From Actinokineospora bangkokensis (lineage in GTDB: Bacteria > Actinomycetota > Actinomycetes > Mycobacteriales > Pseudonocardiaceae): a stretch of DNA of 64,000 bases. The notes under the pieces were generated by a model. The model did not search any database, was not told where the DNA came from, and worked only from the letters and a program-made list of their open reading frames with translations. Positions within the stretch are counted from its first letter, which is position 1. Each line of letters begins with the position of its first letter. The stretch is taken from contig NZ_MKQR01000007.1 of the NCBI RefSeq assembly GCF_001940455.1, forward strand, positions 449,928 to 513,927. The letters are read 5' to 3'. Below, one piece after another: positions 1 to 9,076 of the stretch. A program made the position numbers and the translations under genes.

Positions 1-1
1 G

Positions 2-142
2 GTGGCTCGGGGCGGCAGCGGCGAGGAGATGTCCGAGGACGCGCAGGGCATGTGGTTCTTGCCGGATGAGTTGTCGGAGGTCGCGTCCCGCGCCCACCGC
101 GTGCAGGTCGACCAGCAGCGCGAGGGCGTGATCCACCTGTAG
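2..142 (+). CDS. 3' end of an unidentified gene (partial)
   Basis: An open frame enters from the left edge and stops at TAG 140-142, giving the last 46 residues of a protein whose start lies outside the window. The visible part is acidic and polar, with a stretch MWFLPDELSEVASRAHRV that looks helical. No domain is recognisable. It reads in normal high-GC codons. An imperfect inverted repeat, GGACC and GGTCC separated by seven bases, lies directly after the stop at about 147-163 and may be part of a terminator. Function unknown. Confidence 0.4.
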   Translation: MARGGSGEEMSEDAQGMWFLPDELSEVASRAHRVQVDQQREGVIHL

Positions 143-935
143 GAGCGGACCGCGCTCTGGTCCTCCCCGCTTGCCCGGTGGGCCGCTGAGGTCGACATTT
201 GACTGTAGGTGCCTGGGGTGGCGCCCCGGGGTGCTCACCCCGCATATCGGGGGCAGGTGAACAGTCCATCGAGCTGACCGGGCTGCCCGGAAGGTGCCTG
301 GAGGAGTTGCGGGTGAAAATCCGCGATCTCGTTGAGCCGGGCCAGGCGCCGGGGCCCGGCTGCGGGGGCTGGCGGGGAGGGGACCGGCGATACCAGCCGA
401 CTTTGCTCGGCCGCAGGAATCCGAATCGTTGGTGGTGCACCAGAGCTGTCGGGCGAAAACCCGGTGGAGCGCAGCGACGGCGAGTAGGCTCAGGTGCGGT
501 GCCAGCGGCCTGCCTCCCCGCTGCCCCGCTAAGCGCCGATCAGCGCAGCACGCCGCTATACTCGTTGAATACCGGAACCCTGGCTTCGGGCGAGTTCAAG
601 GTCTCGTCGAAGTAGGTCGGCCGCGTGCGCACCTCCGCGAACGTGACCCCCGCCCGTCGGCTAACTGGAAGCAGACGTTGGAGTTCCACGGCACCCGGTT
701 CTCCGGGTGGGCGACGTTCCCCGCGCCCACCCGTCGACCGTCGTCCGCTCGTTGAGCCCTAGGCTCTCCACCCTCACCGCGTCGGTCCTCGGGAGGCGTG
801 CGGTAGGGGGCGCCGGAACTCACCAAGGTCCTGTAGAGGCCGGGACCGGTGGCGCTGGGCAGCGGGCTTGTCCGGGTGTGCGATTAGGTTGCCCGCCTGT
901 GGTGCGCGGGTGCGCCGTGATGCGGCGGTGGGCTC
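143..935. other. intergenic region without a convincing gene
   Basis: Nearly 800 bases hold no reading frame with the codon bias seen elsewhere in the window. The short frames on both strands give Arg/Pro/Gly-rich nonsense. Several GC-rich hairpins occur, for example a GGGGTGG/CCCC-rich fold near 215-240. A GGTGAAAATCC stretch near 310-322 recalls one element of cobalamin riboswitches, but the other conserved boxes are missing. The last 100 bases carry a weak DosR-type box (842-855). It may be a remnant of a lost gene or a long leader. Confidence 0.5.
842..855. promoter_or_regulatory. weak DevR/DosR-type box upstream of nitroreductase 1
   Basis: GGGACcggtGGCGC matches the palindrome GGGAC-N4-GTCCC at 8 of 10 arm positions. 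It ends 81 bp before the GTG start at 936, the same spacing as the perfect boxes. Matches this weak are common by chance at this base composition, so only its position supports it. Confidence 0.3.
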
Positions 936-1916
936 GTGGGACCGGAGGACGTGGTGGCGGAGTGGAACGCGTCGGAGCGGGCAGTACTCGCGGCGGCGGT
1001 GACGCGGGCGCCGTCGGTGCACAACACCCAGCCGTGGCGGTTGTGGTTGCGCGGGCGTGACGCGTCGGTGCTCGAACGGGTGGACGTCAGGCTTCCGCGC
1101 CACGACCCGGTGGGGCGGGACCGGTTGATCTCCTGTGGTGCGGCGGTGGCGAACTTGCGCTTGGCCGTGCGGCGGCTGGGGTGGTCCGAGCGCGTGGTGC
1201 AGTTCCCGGATCCGGCCCATCCTGCTGAGGTGGCCCGGGTGGTGGCGGGGGTGGCGTTGAGCCCGGATGAGGCGGAGTTGGCTCTGTACCGTGCTATCCG
1301 CGACCGTGCCAGCCACCGCGCGCCGTTCGGTGTCGGGACGGTTGCTGAGGCGGTGGTGCACCGGCTCACCGCGCCGACAGCCCTGGCTGGGGTTCGGGTG
1401 TCGGTCGTGCGCCTGCACGAGTGCGATCAGGTTGCGCGCTCCTTCCACCACGCTGCGCTCGTCCACCGGGCGGATTCGGCCTACCAGCGCGAGTTGGCCG
1501 CGTGGGGTGCCCGTGGTGGTGACGACGGGGTTGTCGAGCCGGGGGCGTCGGCCGCCTTGCCGTGGGCGGGGTTGGTCCGGCGGCGCACCGCCGTGCCCGA
1601 CGAGCGGGTGCTGTCGGAGCGGTTGGCCGACGAGGTGGTGCTGGTGGTCAGCACCGTCGGGGACGGGCGTAGCGATCACCTGCACGCAGGGATGGCGATG
1701 GAGCGGGTCTGGTTGACCGCGACCGCGCTGGGGTTGGCCGCATCGGTGGTGACCCAGCCGCTGCACCTGCCCGAGGTGCGCAGAGACCTGGTCGAGGGTT
1801 TGGGGCTCGACGGCTACCCGCAGGTGTTGCTGCGGGTCGGGTACCCGGGCGTGGTGCCTGAGCGAAGCCCCCGCCGTTCCTTCACCGACCTGCTCGCCTC
1901 GCCCGGACCAGCCTGA
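936..1916 (+). CDS. Acg-family putative nitroreductase 1
   Basis: A 326-residue protein of the Acg family (Rv2032, Rv3127 and Rv3131 in Mycobacterium tuberculosis), FMN-fold proteins related to NAD(P)H nitroreductases and induced by DosR. It shows the family signature [10 protein letters not shown] at residues 25-34, then LISCGAA near residue 65 and an RRS...D-type central region. The C-terminal half keeps the hydrophobic DEVVLVVS and [13 protein letters not shown] segments. The start chosen is GTG 936, which puts the signature where the other family members have it. Acg binds FMN poorly and its enzyme activity is unproven, so a sequestering or scavenging role is equally possible. The last 103 bp overlap the 3' end of the opposing ATPase gene. 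It is one of six paralogues in the window. Confidence 0.85.
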   Translation: MGPEDVVAEWNASERAVLAAAVTRAPSVHNTQPWRLWLRGRDASVLERVDVRLPRHDPVGRDRLISCGAAVANLRLAVRRLGWSERVVQFPDPAHPAEVARVVAGVALSPDEAELALYRAIRDRASHRAPFGVGTVAEAVVHRLTAPTALAGVRVSVVRLHECDQVARSFHHAALVHRADSAYQRELAAWGARGGDDGVVEPGASAALPWAGLVRRRTAVPDERVLSERLADEVVLVVSTVGDGRSDHLHAGMAMERVWLTATALGLAASVVTQPLHLPEVRRDLVEGLGLDGYPQVLLRVGYPGVVPERSPRRSFTDLLASPGPA

Positions 1917-4633
1917 GTCCGGCGGCGCTCCCGACCGCGCAGCCATGCGCGCAGCACCTCGTCGGCGCCCCACACCAGCACGGGGAACGCCAGCAGCACT
2001 GGCAGCAACCGCGCGGGTGGTGTGGCCGTGCCGAACAACCCGGCCAATGCGGGTACGGCCACCAACGCCGCGCTGAAGGCAACCTCGAAGGCCACGCCCA
2101 ACAGCAGCAGTCGATTGCTGGTGAGTCCTACTGCGCGCAGCGGTGCCCGGTCGGTCCTGGCGGCGAAGGCGGTGCCGATCTGGCAGGCCACAATGCCCAA
2201 GAAGCTCATTGTGGTGGCCTGCTGCCACAGGTGGTGCAGCGGCGTGCCCGCCCCGGTGGGCGCGCCCGGGGTCCACCCGCCGTCGAGCAGCACCAGGAAG
2301 TACCCGCCTAGGACCAGCACGGCCGACAGCCCGCCGAGCAGGCCCCACGCCCTGGCCAGCATCGGCGCGTCGATGACGTTGTCGCCCCGGCGTCGCGGGG
2401 GGCGGTCCATCAGCCCCGGCTCGGCGGGCTCGCGACCCAGGGCCAGCGCGGGCAGGGTCTCGGTCCCCAGGTCGACGGCCAGGATCTGCAGCACCGTCAG
2501 CGGCAGCGGGACCGCACCGCCGCTGAGGGCGAACAGCAGGAACGGCGCGACCTCGGGGGTGGCGTGAGCGAAGATGTAGACGATGAACTTGCGCACGTTG
2601 TCGTAGACCCGCCGCCCGGCCTCGACGGCGGTGACGATGGTGGCGAAGTTGTCGTCGGTGAGCACGACGGTAGCGGCCTCCCTGGCCACGTCGGTGCCGC
2701 TGCGGCCCATCGCCACGCCGATGTCGGCCCGGCGCAGCGCGGGCGCGTCGTTGACCCCGTCGCCGGTCATGGCCACCACGCCGCCCAGGGCGCGCAGGGC
2801 GTCGGCGACGCGCAGCTTGACCTCCGGCGAGCTGCGGGCGAAGACGACCGCCCGGGTGCCGGAGAGCAGCCGCTCCAGTTCGGGCTCCCCCATGCGGGCC
2901 AGTTCCCCGCCGGTGACCACCGGGGTGTCCGGGTCGGCGATCCCCACCTGCTCGGCCACCCGCAGCGCGGTCAGCCCGTGGTCGCCGGTGACCACGACCA
3001 TTCTGATGCCCGCGGTGCGGCACCGGCGCACCGCGTCAGCGACCTCCGGTCGAGGCGGGTCGACGAGCGCGACCAGCCCCAGCAGGGTCAGGTCTCGTTC
3101 GGCGTCGGCCCGCTCTTCGGGCAGCGGTGCTCCCGCGGGCAGCACCCGCCGCGCCACGGCCAGCAGCCTCAGCCCCTTGTGCGCGCGCTCTCCGACCACC
3201 TCGGCCAGCCAACCGCGGTCCCGCGCGGTGATCGGCCGCTGCACCCCGTCCGCGTCCACGATGCCGTTGACCAGGGTCAGCACCTCCTCCGGGGCGCCCT
3301 TGACGTTGACGACCCGACGTGCGCCACAGTCATCCACGGTGGACATGCGGCGCAGGTCGGGGTCGAAGGCGAACGACCGCAGCCGTGATCGGTCCCGGCT
3401 CGCGGTCGTGGTGTCGGCGCCGAGCGCCGCGGCGGCGCGCAGTAGGGCCACCTCGGTGGGATCGCCCGCGGTGTGGTCCCCGTCGAGTTCGGCGGTGGTG
3501 CACGCGGCCAGGGTGAACGCCAGGTCGGCCGCGGTCCCGGGCTCGACGCGCGGTCCGAACGGGTCGACCGCCCCCGCGGGGGTCCACACCTCGGTGACCC
3601 GCATGCGGTTCTGGGTCAGCGTGCCGGTCTTGTCGGTGCAGATCACCGTGGTCGACCCCAGCGTCTCCACCGCTGACAGCTGCTTGACCACGGCTCCGCC
3701 CCTGGCCAGCACCCGGACCCCCACCGCCAGGGCGAGGGTGATCGTCGGCAGCAGCCCCTCGGGGACGTTGGCCACCAGCAGCCCGATGGCGAACTGCACC
3801 GCGTCCCCCAAGGGCAGCCCCGCGAGCAGGGTGCCGATGGGCAGGAACGCCGCCCCCGCCCCCACCGCGACCGCCGCGATCAACCACGCCACTCTGGTCA
3901 CCTGCCGCTCCAGCGGGGAGCGGTCGTGCCCGACGTGCTCGGTGAGCGCGGCGATGCGGCCGATCTCGGTGCGCATCCCGGTCGCGTGCACCAGCGCGCT
4001 GGCCGACCCCGCGGTGCAGGTCGTCCCGCTGAACACCAGGTCGCGGGCGTCGAGCACGTCGCCCTCGACCGCGTCGTCGCCCGCGGTGCGGGTCACCGGC
4101 ACCGACTCGCCGTTGAGGGTCGACAGGTCCACCTCCACCGTGCCCGACAGCAACCGGGCGTCGGCGGAGATCCGGTCACCCTCGTCGACCAGCAGCACGT
4201 CGCCCGGCACCAGGTCGCGCGCGGGCACCGACGTCCGCGCTCCGTCGCGCAGTACCGAGGCCATCGGTGGCAGGTACCCGGCCAGGGTGCGCACCGCGCG
4301 CTCGGCCCGCTGCTCCTGGGCGAACGCCAGCCCGGCGTTGAGGAACACCACCGCCACCACCGCGATGCCCAGCGCCGTGGACCCTGATCCCAGCGCGAGC
4401 GCCGCGGCCGCCCACAGCAGCAGGGCGAGCGGGTGGGTGAACTGGCCCAGCAGCCGCCGCAGCCAGTTCGAGCGGCGGCGGGCGACCAGCGCGTTGGGCC
4501 CGTGCGCCTGCAACCGCCGCGCCGCCTCCCGCGAGGTCAGCCCCCCGGGCTGGGCTCGCAGGTCGCGCAGCAGCCGGGCCAGGGGCTCCTGGGGGTCTTC
4601 GGTCGTGTCCTGGGGCGCGTGCCGGGTGCTCAC
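1814..4633 (-). CDS. P-type cation-transporting ATPase (P2 family, CtpF-like)
   Basis: A 939-residue P-type ATPase. Visible in order: an N-terminal cation-ATPase domain, actuator motif LNGESVPV near residue 170, M4 motif [10 protein letters not shown], phosphorylation motif DKTGTLT, hinge [17 protein letters not shown], and a C-terminal transmembrane block with [17 protein letters not shown]. The M4 sequence NVPEGLL resembles Na/K-type (P2C) pumps more than the Ca-type PEGLPA, so the ion is uncertain. In M. tuberculosis the P2-type CtpF (Rv1997) is a DosR target. I prefer GTG 4633, with GGAG about ten bases upstream, over the frame's earliest start at 4684. A perfect DosR-type box lies about 80 bp upstream. 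The last about 35 residues are charged and lie antisense to the nitroreductase gene, an unusual C-terminal tail. Confidence 0.88.
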   Translation of the reverse strand: MSTRHAPQDTTEDPQEPLARLLRDLRAQPGGLTSREAARRLQAHGPNALVARRRSNWLRRLLGQFTHPLALLLWAAAALALGSGSTALGIAVVAVVFLNAGLAFAQEQRAERAVRTLAGYLPPMASVLRDGARTSVPARDLVPGDVLLVDEGDRISADARLLSGTVEVDLSTLNGESVPVTRTAGDDAVEGDVLDARDLVFSGTTCTAGSASALVHATGMRTEIGRIAALTEHVGHDRSPLERQVTRVAWLIAAVAVGAGAAFLPIGTLLAGLPLGDAVQFAIGLLVANVPEGLLPTITLALAVGVRVLARGGAVVKQLSAVETLGSTTVICTDKTGTLTQNRMRVTEVWTPAGAVDPFGPRVEPGTAADLAFTLAACTTAELDGDHTAGDPTEVALLRAAAALGADTTTASRDRSRLRSFAFDPDLRRMSTVDDCGARRVVNVKGAPEEVLTLVNGIVDADGVQRPITARDRGWLAEVVGERAHKGLRLLAVARRVLPAGAPLPEERADAERDLTLLGLVALVDPPRPEVADAVRRCRTAGIRMVVVTGDHGLTALRVAEQVGIADPDTPVVTGGELARMGEPELERLLSGTRAVVFARSSPEVKLRVADALRALGGVVAMTGDGVNDAPALRRADIGVAMGRSGTDVAREAATVVLTDDNFATIVTAVEAGRRVYDNVRKFIVYIFAHATPEVAPFLLFALSGGAVPLPLTVLQILAVDLGTETLPALALGREPAEPGLMDRPPRRRGDNVIDAPMLARAWGLLGGLSAVLVLGGYFLVLLDGGWTPGAPTGAGTPLHHLWQQATTMSFLGIVACQIGTAFAARTDRAPLRAVGLTSNRLLLLGVAFEVAFSAALVAVPALAGLFGTATPPARLLPVLLAFPVLVWGADEVLRAWLRGRERRRTQAGPGEASRSVKERRGLRSGTTPGYPTRSNTCG

Positions 4634-4712
4634 GCCCCGATGCTCCGGGTGGCGCCGAAAACCGGACAGGGACTGTCGCCGCAAGGGGATTGCCGACCCG
4701 CACTGTCCGCGC

Positions 4713-4726
4713 GGGACCTCCGTCCC
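4713..4726. promoter_or_regulatory. perfect DevR/DosR-type box in the ATPase / CBS-BON divergent promoter
   Basis: GGGACctccGTCCC is a perfect inverted repeat matching the core of the M. tuberculosis DosR site (GGGACTWWAGTCCC). It is 80 bp upstream of the ATPase start (4633) and 122 bp upstream of the CBS-BON start (4848), so it can serve both. A second inverted repeat, GGACGcaaCGTCC at 4751-4763, and a lone GGGAC half-site at 4774-4778 lie on the CBS-BON side. Confidence 0.8.
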
Positions 4727-4847
4727 GACCGGACGCCCTCAGGGAGCGGAGGACGCAACGTCCTTGCCCGGTGGGGACTTCCGGTGCCGGCGCACTTCTC
4801 CGTGTGGGCATGCGATCGGGCGAGGAGAGCAAGACCTAGGAGGCGCC

Positions 4848-5498
4848 ATGCGCGTACGGGATGTCATGACGCGGCCGGTGGTGACCGTCCGACCGGACAC
4901 ACCGCTGCGGGAGGCGGTCACCCTGGTGACCGAGCACGGGTACGCGGGGCTCCCCGTCGTCGACGAGGACGGGCGGGTGATCGGCGTGGTGGGGGAGTCG
5001 GAGCTGCTGCGGTGCGTGGTCGACCCCGACGACGTCGCCGACCCGCTGGTCGGGGACGTCGTCGGGGGGCAGGTGCGGGTCGGGTCCCCGGTCGACCGGG
5101 AGGTGGTCGGTGATGTCATGGTCCGCCCCGTCGAGGTGGTGGGGCCGGACGTAGAAGCGGCGGTGGTGGCCGGGACGATGCTGACGAGCGGCACCCGGTG
5201 CCTGCCGGTGGTCGAGCGCGGACTGCTCGTCGGCGTTGTCGCCCGCCGCGACCTGCTGCGCACGCTGGTGCGGCCCGACGACGTCATCGCGGCGAAGGTG
5301 CGCGCCCTGCTCGACGACTACGCGGGCAGCAGGCGCGCGTGGTCGCTGGTGGTGGACCACGGCCAAGTCGGCGTGACCGGGGACTTCGCCGATGACGCCG
5401 AGCGCAGGCTGGTGGTCGCCCTGTGCCGGACCGTGGCCGGGGTCGGCGCCGTGCACCTCACGCCGGTCCCCGCCCCGAGCCTGGCCTGGGACGACTGA
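4848..5498 (+). CDS. CBS-pair plus BON domain protein
   Basis: A 216-residue soluble protein. Two CBS motifs (residues about 7-60, beginning DVMTRPVVTVRPDTPLREAV, and 90-145, beginning DVMVRPVEVVGPD) form a Bateman module that usually binds adenine nucleotides. A BON domain follows at about 150-205. The start is ATG 4848 behind an excellent AGGAGG (4838-4843); the same frame is open far upstream, but that part is antisense to the ATPase. CBS proteins such as Hrp1 (Rv2626c) belong to the DosR regulon. The BON tail suggests attachment to membrane or phospholipid. It is the first of three CBS-BON genes here (also 16417 and 30890). Confidence 0.9.
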   Translation: MRVRDVMTRPVVTVRPDTPLREAVTLVTEHGYAGLPVVDEDGRVIGVVGESELLRCVVDPDDVADPLVGDVVGGQVRVGSPVDREVVGDVMVRPVEVVGPDVEAAVVAGTMLTSGTRCLPVVERGLLVGVVARRDLLRTLVRPDDVIAAKVRALLDDYAGSRRAWSLVVDHGQVGVTGDFADDAERRLVVALCRTVAGVGAVHLTPVPAPSLAWDD

Positions 5499-5722
5499 CC
5501 GGGCGTTTGGCCGCCATCGCCGGGCGGCGCCGGGCGTCCCGGCATCCGGGCGGGCGCGTACACCTGCTCTGCTTGATCTGTCCACACCGGACCACCGTGG
5601 GCGCAGACAGGTGCGGGGCAGGGATTAGGGCCCACCCGGGCGCGTCTTCCGGCCCGCTCACGGCACCCGTCGGGCCCTGTGCGGGCCTGTGCGCGCGGAT
5701 CAGCGTGGGAGGCGACAACCGG

Positions 5723-6073
5723 ATGAGGAGAGTGAGCACAGTGGCCACGACGTTGGCGCTACCCCACCCCCGCGGCGTCCCGCAGCGCCGCGACGAGGAC
5801 ATCAAGGCCGAGGTCGAGCGGGACGTGCTGCCGCGCATCGAGGGCGTGGACACCACGATGGTGCGGATCCTGGTCGAGCACGGCACGGTGTGGCTGGTCG
5901 GCAGGCTCGACTGGGACGGGCAGGCCGAAGAGGTCCGCACTCGGGTGGCCCGGGTGCCTGGGGTGGTGGCAGTCGAGGACCGGCTGCGCGGCGCGTGGGA
6001 CGACCACCCCGTGTACCGGTGGCACCCACACGTGCCTCACCTGCGGCGCCATCCTCGAGGGGGTGCCCGGTGA
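5723..6073 (+). CDS. BON domain protein
   Basis: A 116-residue protein whose body, residues about 25-95, is a BON domain: DEDIKAEVERDVLPRIEG followed by ILVEHGTVWLVGRLDWDGQAEEV and VPGVVAVEDRLR. This is the OsmY-type fold, thought to contact phospholipid or a membrane partner. Three starts are possible: ATG 5723 with GGGAGG ten bases upstream (chosen), GTG 5732, and GTG 5741 behind GAGGAG. No signal peptide is obvious. The stop overlaps the GTG of the next gene (GTGA), so the two are translationally coupled. Confidence 0.8.
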   Translation: MRRVSTVATTLALPHPRGVPQRRDEDIKAEVERDVLPRIEGVDTTMVRILVEHGTVWLVGRLDWDGQAEEVRTRVARVPGVVAVEDRLRGAWDDHPVYRWHPHVPHLRRHPRGGAR

Positions 6074-6480
6074 CCGAGCCGGGCCGGTGGCGGACCCTCG
6101 CCGTGACCGCCACCGCCTTAATGGCGATGTGGGCCCTCGCCGGGGCCGCGGGCCTGGTCGGGGGCGGTCTCAGCTTCGGGCCGGAGATCGATTCCCGACT
6201 TCCCCGCCAGAGCCTTCCCTTGGCGGGGGCAGCGTTGTTCGTCGTCGTCGCGGTCCCGATGGCCGCGGCGGCGGTGCTCGCGTGGCGATCCTCCCCGTGG
6301 GCGTCGCGCGCGGTGGCGGTGGCGGGGGTGGTGCTGGTCGGTTGGGTCGTCGTCGAGACCGTTGTCATCGCCGAGTGGTATTGGCTGCAGCCGCTGTGCT
6401 TCGCCTACGGGCTGGGTTTGGCCGCCTTGGGGCTCGCGGGTGCCCGGCGCCCCACCCCGCGCCGCGGGCACCGGGGGTAA
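6070..6480 (+). CDS. small integral membrane protein of unknown function
   Basis: A 136-residue hydrophobic protein with four likely membrane helices: about 10-32, 48-72, 78-98 and 103-125. A short loop with FGPEIDSRLPRQSLPLAG lies between helices 1 and 2. It starts at GTG 6070, overlapping the stop of the BON gene, so it probably works with that protein at the membrane. I recognise no catalytic motif. The Arg/His-rich C-terminus would be cytoplasmic by the positive-inside rule. Confidence 0.7.
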   Translation: MTEPGRWRTLAVTATALMAMWALAGAAGLVGGGLSFGPEIDSRLPRQSLPLAGAALFVVVAVPMAAAAVLAWRSSPWASRAVAVAGVVLVGWVVVETVVIAEWYWLQPLCFAYGLGLAALGLAGARRPTPRRGHRG

Positions 6481-6544
6481 CGGCTTTGCTGGTTGTGTCC
6501 GCGAGTGCGGCGCGCTCCGCCACGCGCCCGGCGAGGGCAGTTGC

Positions 6545-7177
6545 CTACCGCAGGCAGGGGAGGACGAGGACCCCGTCCGCCACGACCAACTGCTCGCGCA
6601 GCAGTGCCAGTGCGCGGTGCTGGGCGACCCGCACCGCCTCGGGGCTGCGGCCCAGGGCGTTTCCCGTGTCCCGGGCGGACATGCCCTCCACCAGCCTCAT
6701 CCTCACGATCGCCCCCTGCGCGGGGGAGAGGCTTCCCAGCAGCTGACCCAGCTCTCGGCGCGTCTCCCGCGCGCACACCACCGCGGCTGGGTCTCCGCTC
6801 TCATCCGGGGCGTCGGGCAGGTCGACAGCAGGCACCTCCGGTTCACGGCCCAATCGGCGGTAGTGGTCGCTGATCTTGTTCCCGGCGATCGTGTACGCCA
6901 GCGGCAGCAGCAGGTCCACGGACCGGGAGAACCGGGGCAGCTGTTTGTGGACGGCCGCCAGCACCTCCTGGGTGATGTCGTCGCAATCGGCCCACCGGCT
7001 CGCCGCAGCGCCCAGCCTGCGCGCGCAGAAGCGCCGCACGACCGGCTGGAGCCTGGCCAGCAACAGCGCCTCCGCCGTGGTGTCCCCGGCCTTGGCCGCG
7101 AGCAGCAGGACGGCTTCGTCCGGGCGGTCACCGAGGTGGTCCGGGCGGCCGCGTCGTGCCGTCGCGGTAGCTGCCAT
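6545..7177 (-). CDS. ECF-type RNA polymerase sigma factor (SigD/ShbA-like)
   Basis: A 210-residue sigma-70 family protein with only regions 2 and 4. Region 2, about 20-95, includes DCDDITQEVLAAVHKQLPRF and the YTIAGNKISDHYRR helix. Region 4, about 135-195, includes LSPAQGAIVRMRLVEGMSARDTGNALGRSPEAVRVAQHRAL. It resembles the SigD/ShbA branch of actinobacteria. The start is ATG 7177; upstream codons in frame are possible but lack a ribosome site. No anti-sigma gene is adjacent. A 9/10 DosR-type box lies 68 bp upstream, suggesting that the factor relays the dormancy signal to other promoters. Confidence 0.85.
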   Translation of the reverse strand: MAATATARRGRPDHLGDRPDEAVLLLAAKAGDTTAEALLLARLQPVVRRFCARRLGAAASRWADCDDITQEVLAAVHKQLPRFSRSVDLLLPLAYTIAGNKISDHYRRLGREPEVPAVDLPDAPDESGDPAAVVCARETRRELGQLLGSLSPAQGAIVRMRLVEGMSARDTGNALGRSPEAVRVAQHRALALLREQLVVADGVLVLPCLR

Positions 7178-7244
7178 GGCGCACCTGCCCTCGTCCGGTC
7201 TCGTCAACGCACCCGACTGAACCGCACCGGCGGGCACCGGCACA

Positions 7245-7258
7245 GGGACCGAAGTCAC
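7245..7258. promoter_or_regulatory. DevR/DosR-type box upstream of the sigma factor
   Basis: GGGACcgaaGTCAC matches the palindrome at 9 of 10 arm positions. It lies 68 bp upstream of the sigma gene start and overlaps the last codons and stop of the flavodoxin gene, so the sigma gene probably has its own promoter inside a longer transcript. Confidence 0.6.
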
Positions 7259-7770
7259 TGCCCGCCGCGGACCTGAGTACCCCGGTGGCGGCGCACGGCG
7301 GCGGCGACCCCGACCGCCCACGTCTCGACGTTGTCCCAGTCGCGGGCGTCACCGGGCATCCGCGCGGCCAGCAGCCGGTCGGCGAACCCCGTGGCCAGCG
7401 CCGGGTCCAGCCTGCCGCCGAAGACCCGCGGTGCGCTCGCGCCGACGGTCGCGGCGTGCCTGCGCCCACCCGCGGTGGGTCGCCGGTCACGGGGGGCTGG
7501 ACCCACCCACCCGCTCTCGAAGAGGAACACCGGTCTCGCTATCAGCTCGGCCCGGTGAGCGCGTACGAACTGCCGCGCCTCCGGCCGCCACCGGCCCGCG
7601 TAGACCGCGGTGCCAAGTACCACCGCGTCGTAGTCGTCGATCAGGCCGACGTGGCGCACGTCGCGCACGTCGAGGTCGAGCCCGCTCTCCCGCAGGACCC
7701 GCCCGACGACGCCGGCGATCTCCTTCGTGGAGCCCATCTTGCTGGCGTAGGTGACGAGGATCTTCTCCAT
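7255..7770 (-). CDS. flavodoxin-domain protein (HemG-like)
   Basis: A 171-residue flavodoxin-like protein. The N-terminus KILVTYASKMGSTKEIA is the FMN phosphate-binding loop. DDYDAVVLGTAVYAGRW and PVFLFESGWVG are the following strands, and DWDNVETWA closes the domain. Related proteins include HemG-type protoporphyrinogen oxidases and flavodoxin domains tied to redox stress. The middle, around residues 90-115, is Arg/Gly-rich and looks divergent, so FMN binding is likely but catalysis is not assured. Start ATG 7770, with GTG 7779 as alternative. It follows the histidine kinase gene by 61 bp on the same strand. Confidence 0.8.
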   Translation of the reverse strand: MEKILVTYASKMGSTKEIAGVVGRVLRESGLDLDVRDVRHVGLIDDYDAVVLGTAVYAGRWRPEARQFVRAHRAELIARPVFLFESGWVGPAPRDRRPTAGGRRHAATVGASAPRVFGGRLDPALATGFADRLLAARMPGDARDWDNVETWAVGVAAAVRRHRGTQVRGGQ

Positions 7771-7831
7771 GGCCACCACGCTGCGCGCCGCGCGCCGCGC
7801 CGTGGCAGTGGCCTTGCGCCCGTCCCCGCCC

Positions 7832-9076
7832 CTACCTCCGTCCTGTGCGTCCCCTGCTCGCGCGACGGGGCCGACCGGTCGGCAGGCGCAGGGTGATCAG
7901 GGCGCCGGAGCGGGAGGTGCGGGCGCGCACCGAGCCCCCGTGGCGGGCGGCGATGTCGGCGACGATGGCCAGCCCCAGGCCGTAGCGCCGTTGCTCCCCC
8001 ACCGGGCTGCCGGTGCTGGAGAAGCGGTCGAAGACGTGGGGGAGCGCGGAGTCCGGGATGCCGGCGCCGTCGTCGGTGACGGTCACCTCGACGTGGTCGC
8101 CGTCGCGGCCCACCGACACCACCACCCGGCTGTGGGCGTGGCGGGCGGCGTTGTCGAGCAGGGCGGTGACAGCCCGGTCGAGGGCCTGTTCGCGGCCGTG
8201 CACCACCGCCTCCACCGCGGTCGCCGGGACGCCGTCGTCGCGGGTGGCGCTCAGGCCGGGGTGGGCAGCGGCCAGCCGGGCGATCGCCCGGTCGGCGACC
8301 GTCCCGAGGTCGACCGGCACCCGGTCGTCGTCCTGGCGGGGGTCGGCGGCGAGCAGCAGGTCGTCGAGGACGGCGGCCAGCGCCGCGGCGTCCGCCACCA
8401 GGGCGTCCACGTCGGCGTGCAGGGCGGCGCGGGGTCGGTCCACGGCGCGGCGGAGCAGTTGGGCGCGCGTGCTGATCAGGGTGACCGGGGTGCGCAGCTC
8501 GTGGCCTGCGTCCGCGAGGAAGCGGTGCTGCACGGCCAGCGCCTCGGCCAGCGGTGCCGCCGCGCGCCTGCCGCTCCACACCCCCACCGCCGTCGCCGCG
8601 ACCAAGCCCGCCGCGCCTGCGATGGCCAGCGCTCGCAGCAGCCGCTCGCGCTCGGCGTGGGCGGTGGTCAGGTCGAGGGCCGCCTGCACGACGGTGCTGC
8701 CGCGGGTCGCGGTGCGCACCCGGTACTCCACCCCGCCCGCTCGGGTGTCGGTGGTCCGGGTGGTCCCGTCGGCGGCGGTGGCGTCGATGTCGGCTCGCAG
8801 CGGTAGGCCGGGGGGTGTGCGCGGGGTGCTCGTCGTGCGGGTGCCGGTGACGGTGGTCAACCAGATCCCCGCCGGTGGGGCGGAGACGTCGTCGGGGTCG
8901 GCCGTGGCCGCGGCCAGGCTGTCGTCCTGAGCGGCGTGCTGCGAGTCGAGCACGCTCAGCACGGCGACGCCCGCGAAGAGCGCCACGGCCACCGCGACCA
9001 CCGCCGCGGTCTGCGCCCCCACCCGGCGCGCCACCCTGCGCAGCAGCGCGGCCTCGGCGGTCGTGGGCGCGCTCAC
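7832..9076 (-). CDS. sensor histidine kinase (OmpR-pair, membrane-bound)
   Basis: A 414-residue kinase. Membrane helix 1 is at about 22-45 (VVAVAVALFAGVAVLSV), followed by an extracytoplasmic domain to about 145 and helix 2 at about 148-168. The H-box is FLADAGHELRTPVTL, followed by N-box LLDNAARHA, G1 DDGAGIP and G2 GLGLAIV. It is a complete HisKA/HATPase_c enzyme. GTG 9076 overlaps the stop of the response regulator gene (GTGA), a tightly coupled pair. The sensory domain is Thr-rich and not recognisable, so the signal is unknown. It is separate from the DevS-type system at 31.6 kb. Confidence 0.9.
   Translation of the reverse strand: MSAPTTAEAALLRRVARRVGAQTAAVVAVAVALFAGVAVLSVLDSQHAAQDDSLAAATADPDDVSAPPAGIWLTTVTGTRTTSTPRTPPGLPLRADIDATAADGTTRTTDTRAGGVEYRVRTATRGSTVVQAALDLTTAHAERERLLRALAIAGAAGLVAATAVGVWSGRRAAAPLAEALAVQHRFLADAGHELRTPVTLISTRAQLLRRAVDRPRAALHADVDALVADAAALAAVLDDLLLAADPRQDDDRVPVDLGTVADRAIARLAAAHPGLSATRDDGVPATAVEAVVHGREQALDRAVTALLDNAARHAHSRVVVSVGRDGDHVEVTVTDDGAGIPDSALPHVFDRFSSTGSPVGEQRRYGLGLAIVADIAARHGGSVRARTSRSGALITLRLPTGRPRRASRGRTGRR

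Noticed and set aside
298..330. Cobalamin-riboswitch-like GGTGAAAATCC
   Set aside because: The remaining conserved B12-box elements and helices are missing, and the next gene is not a B12-related function.
774..3023. Long minus-strand frame of about 750 codons
   Set aside because: It is out of frame with the P-type ATPase and gives Arg/Gly/His-rich sequence; a shadow caused by high GC at third positions.
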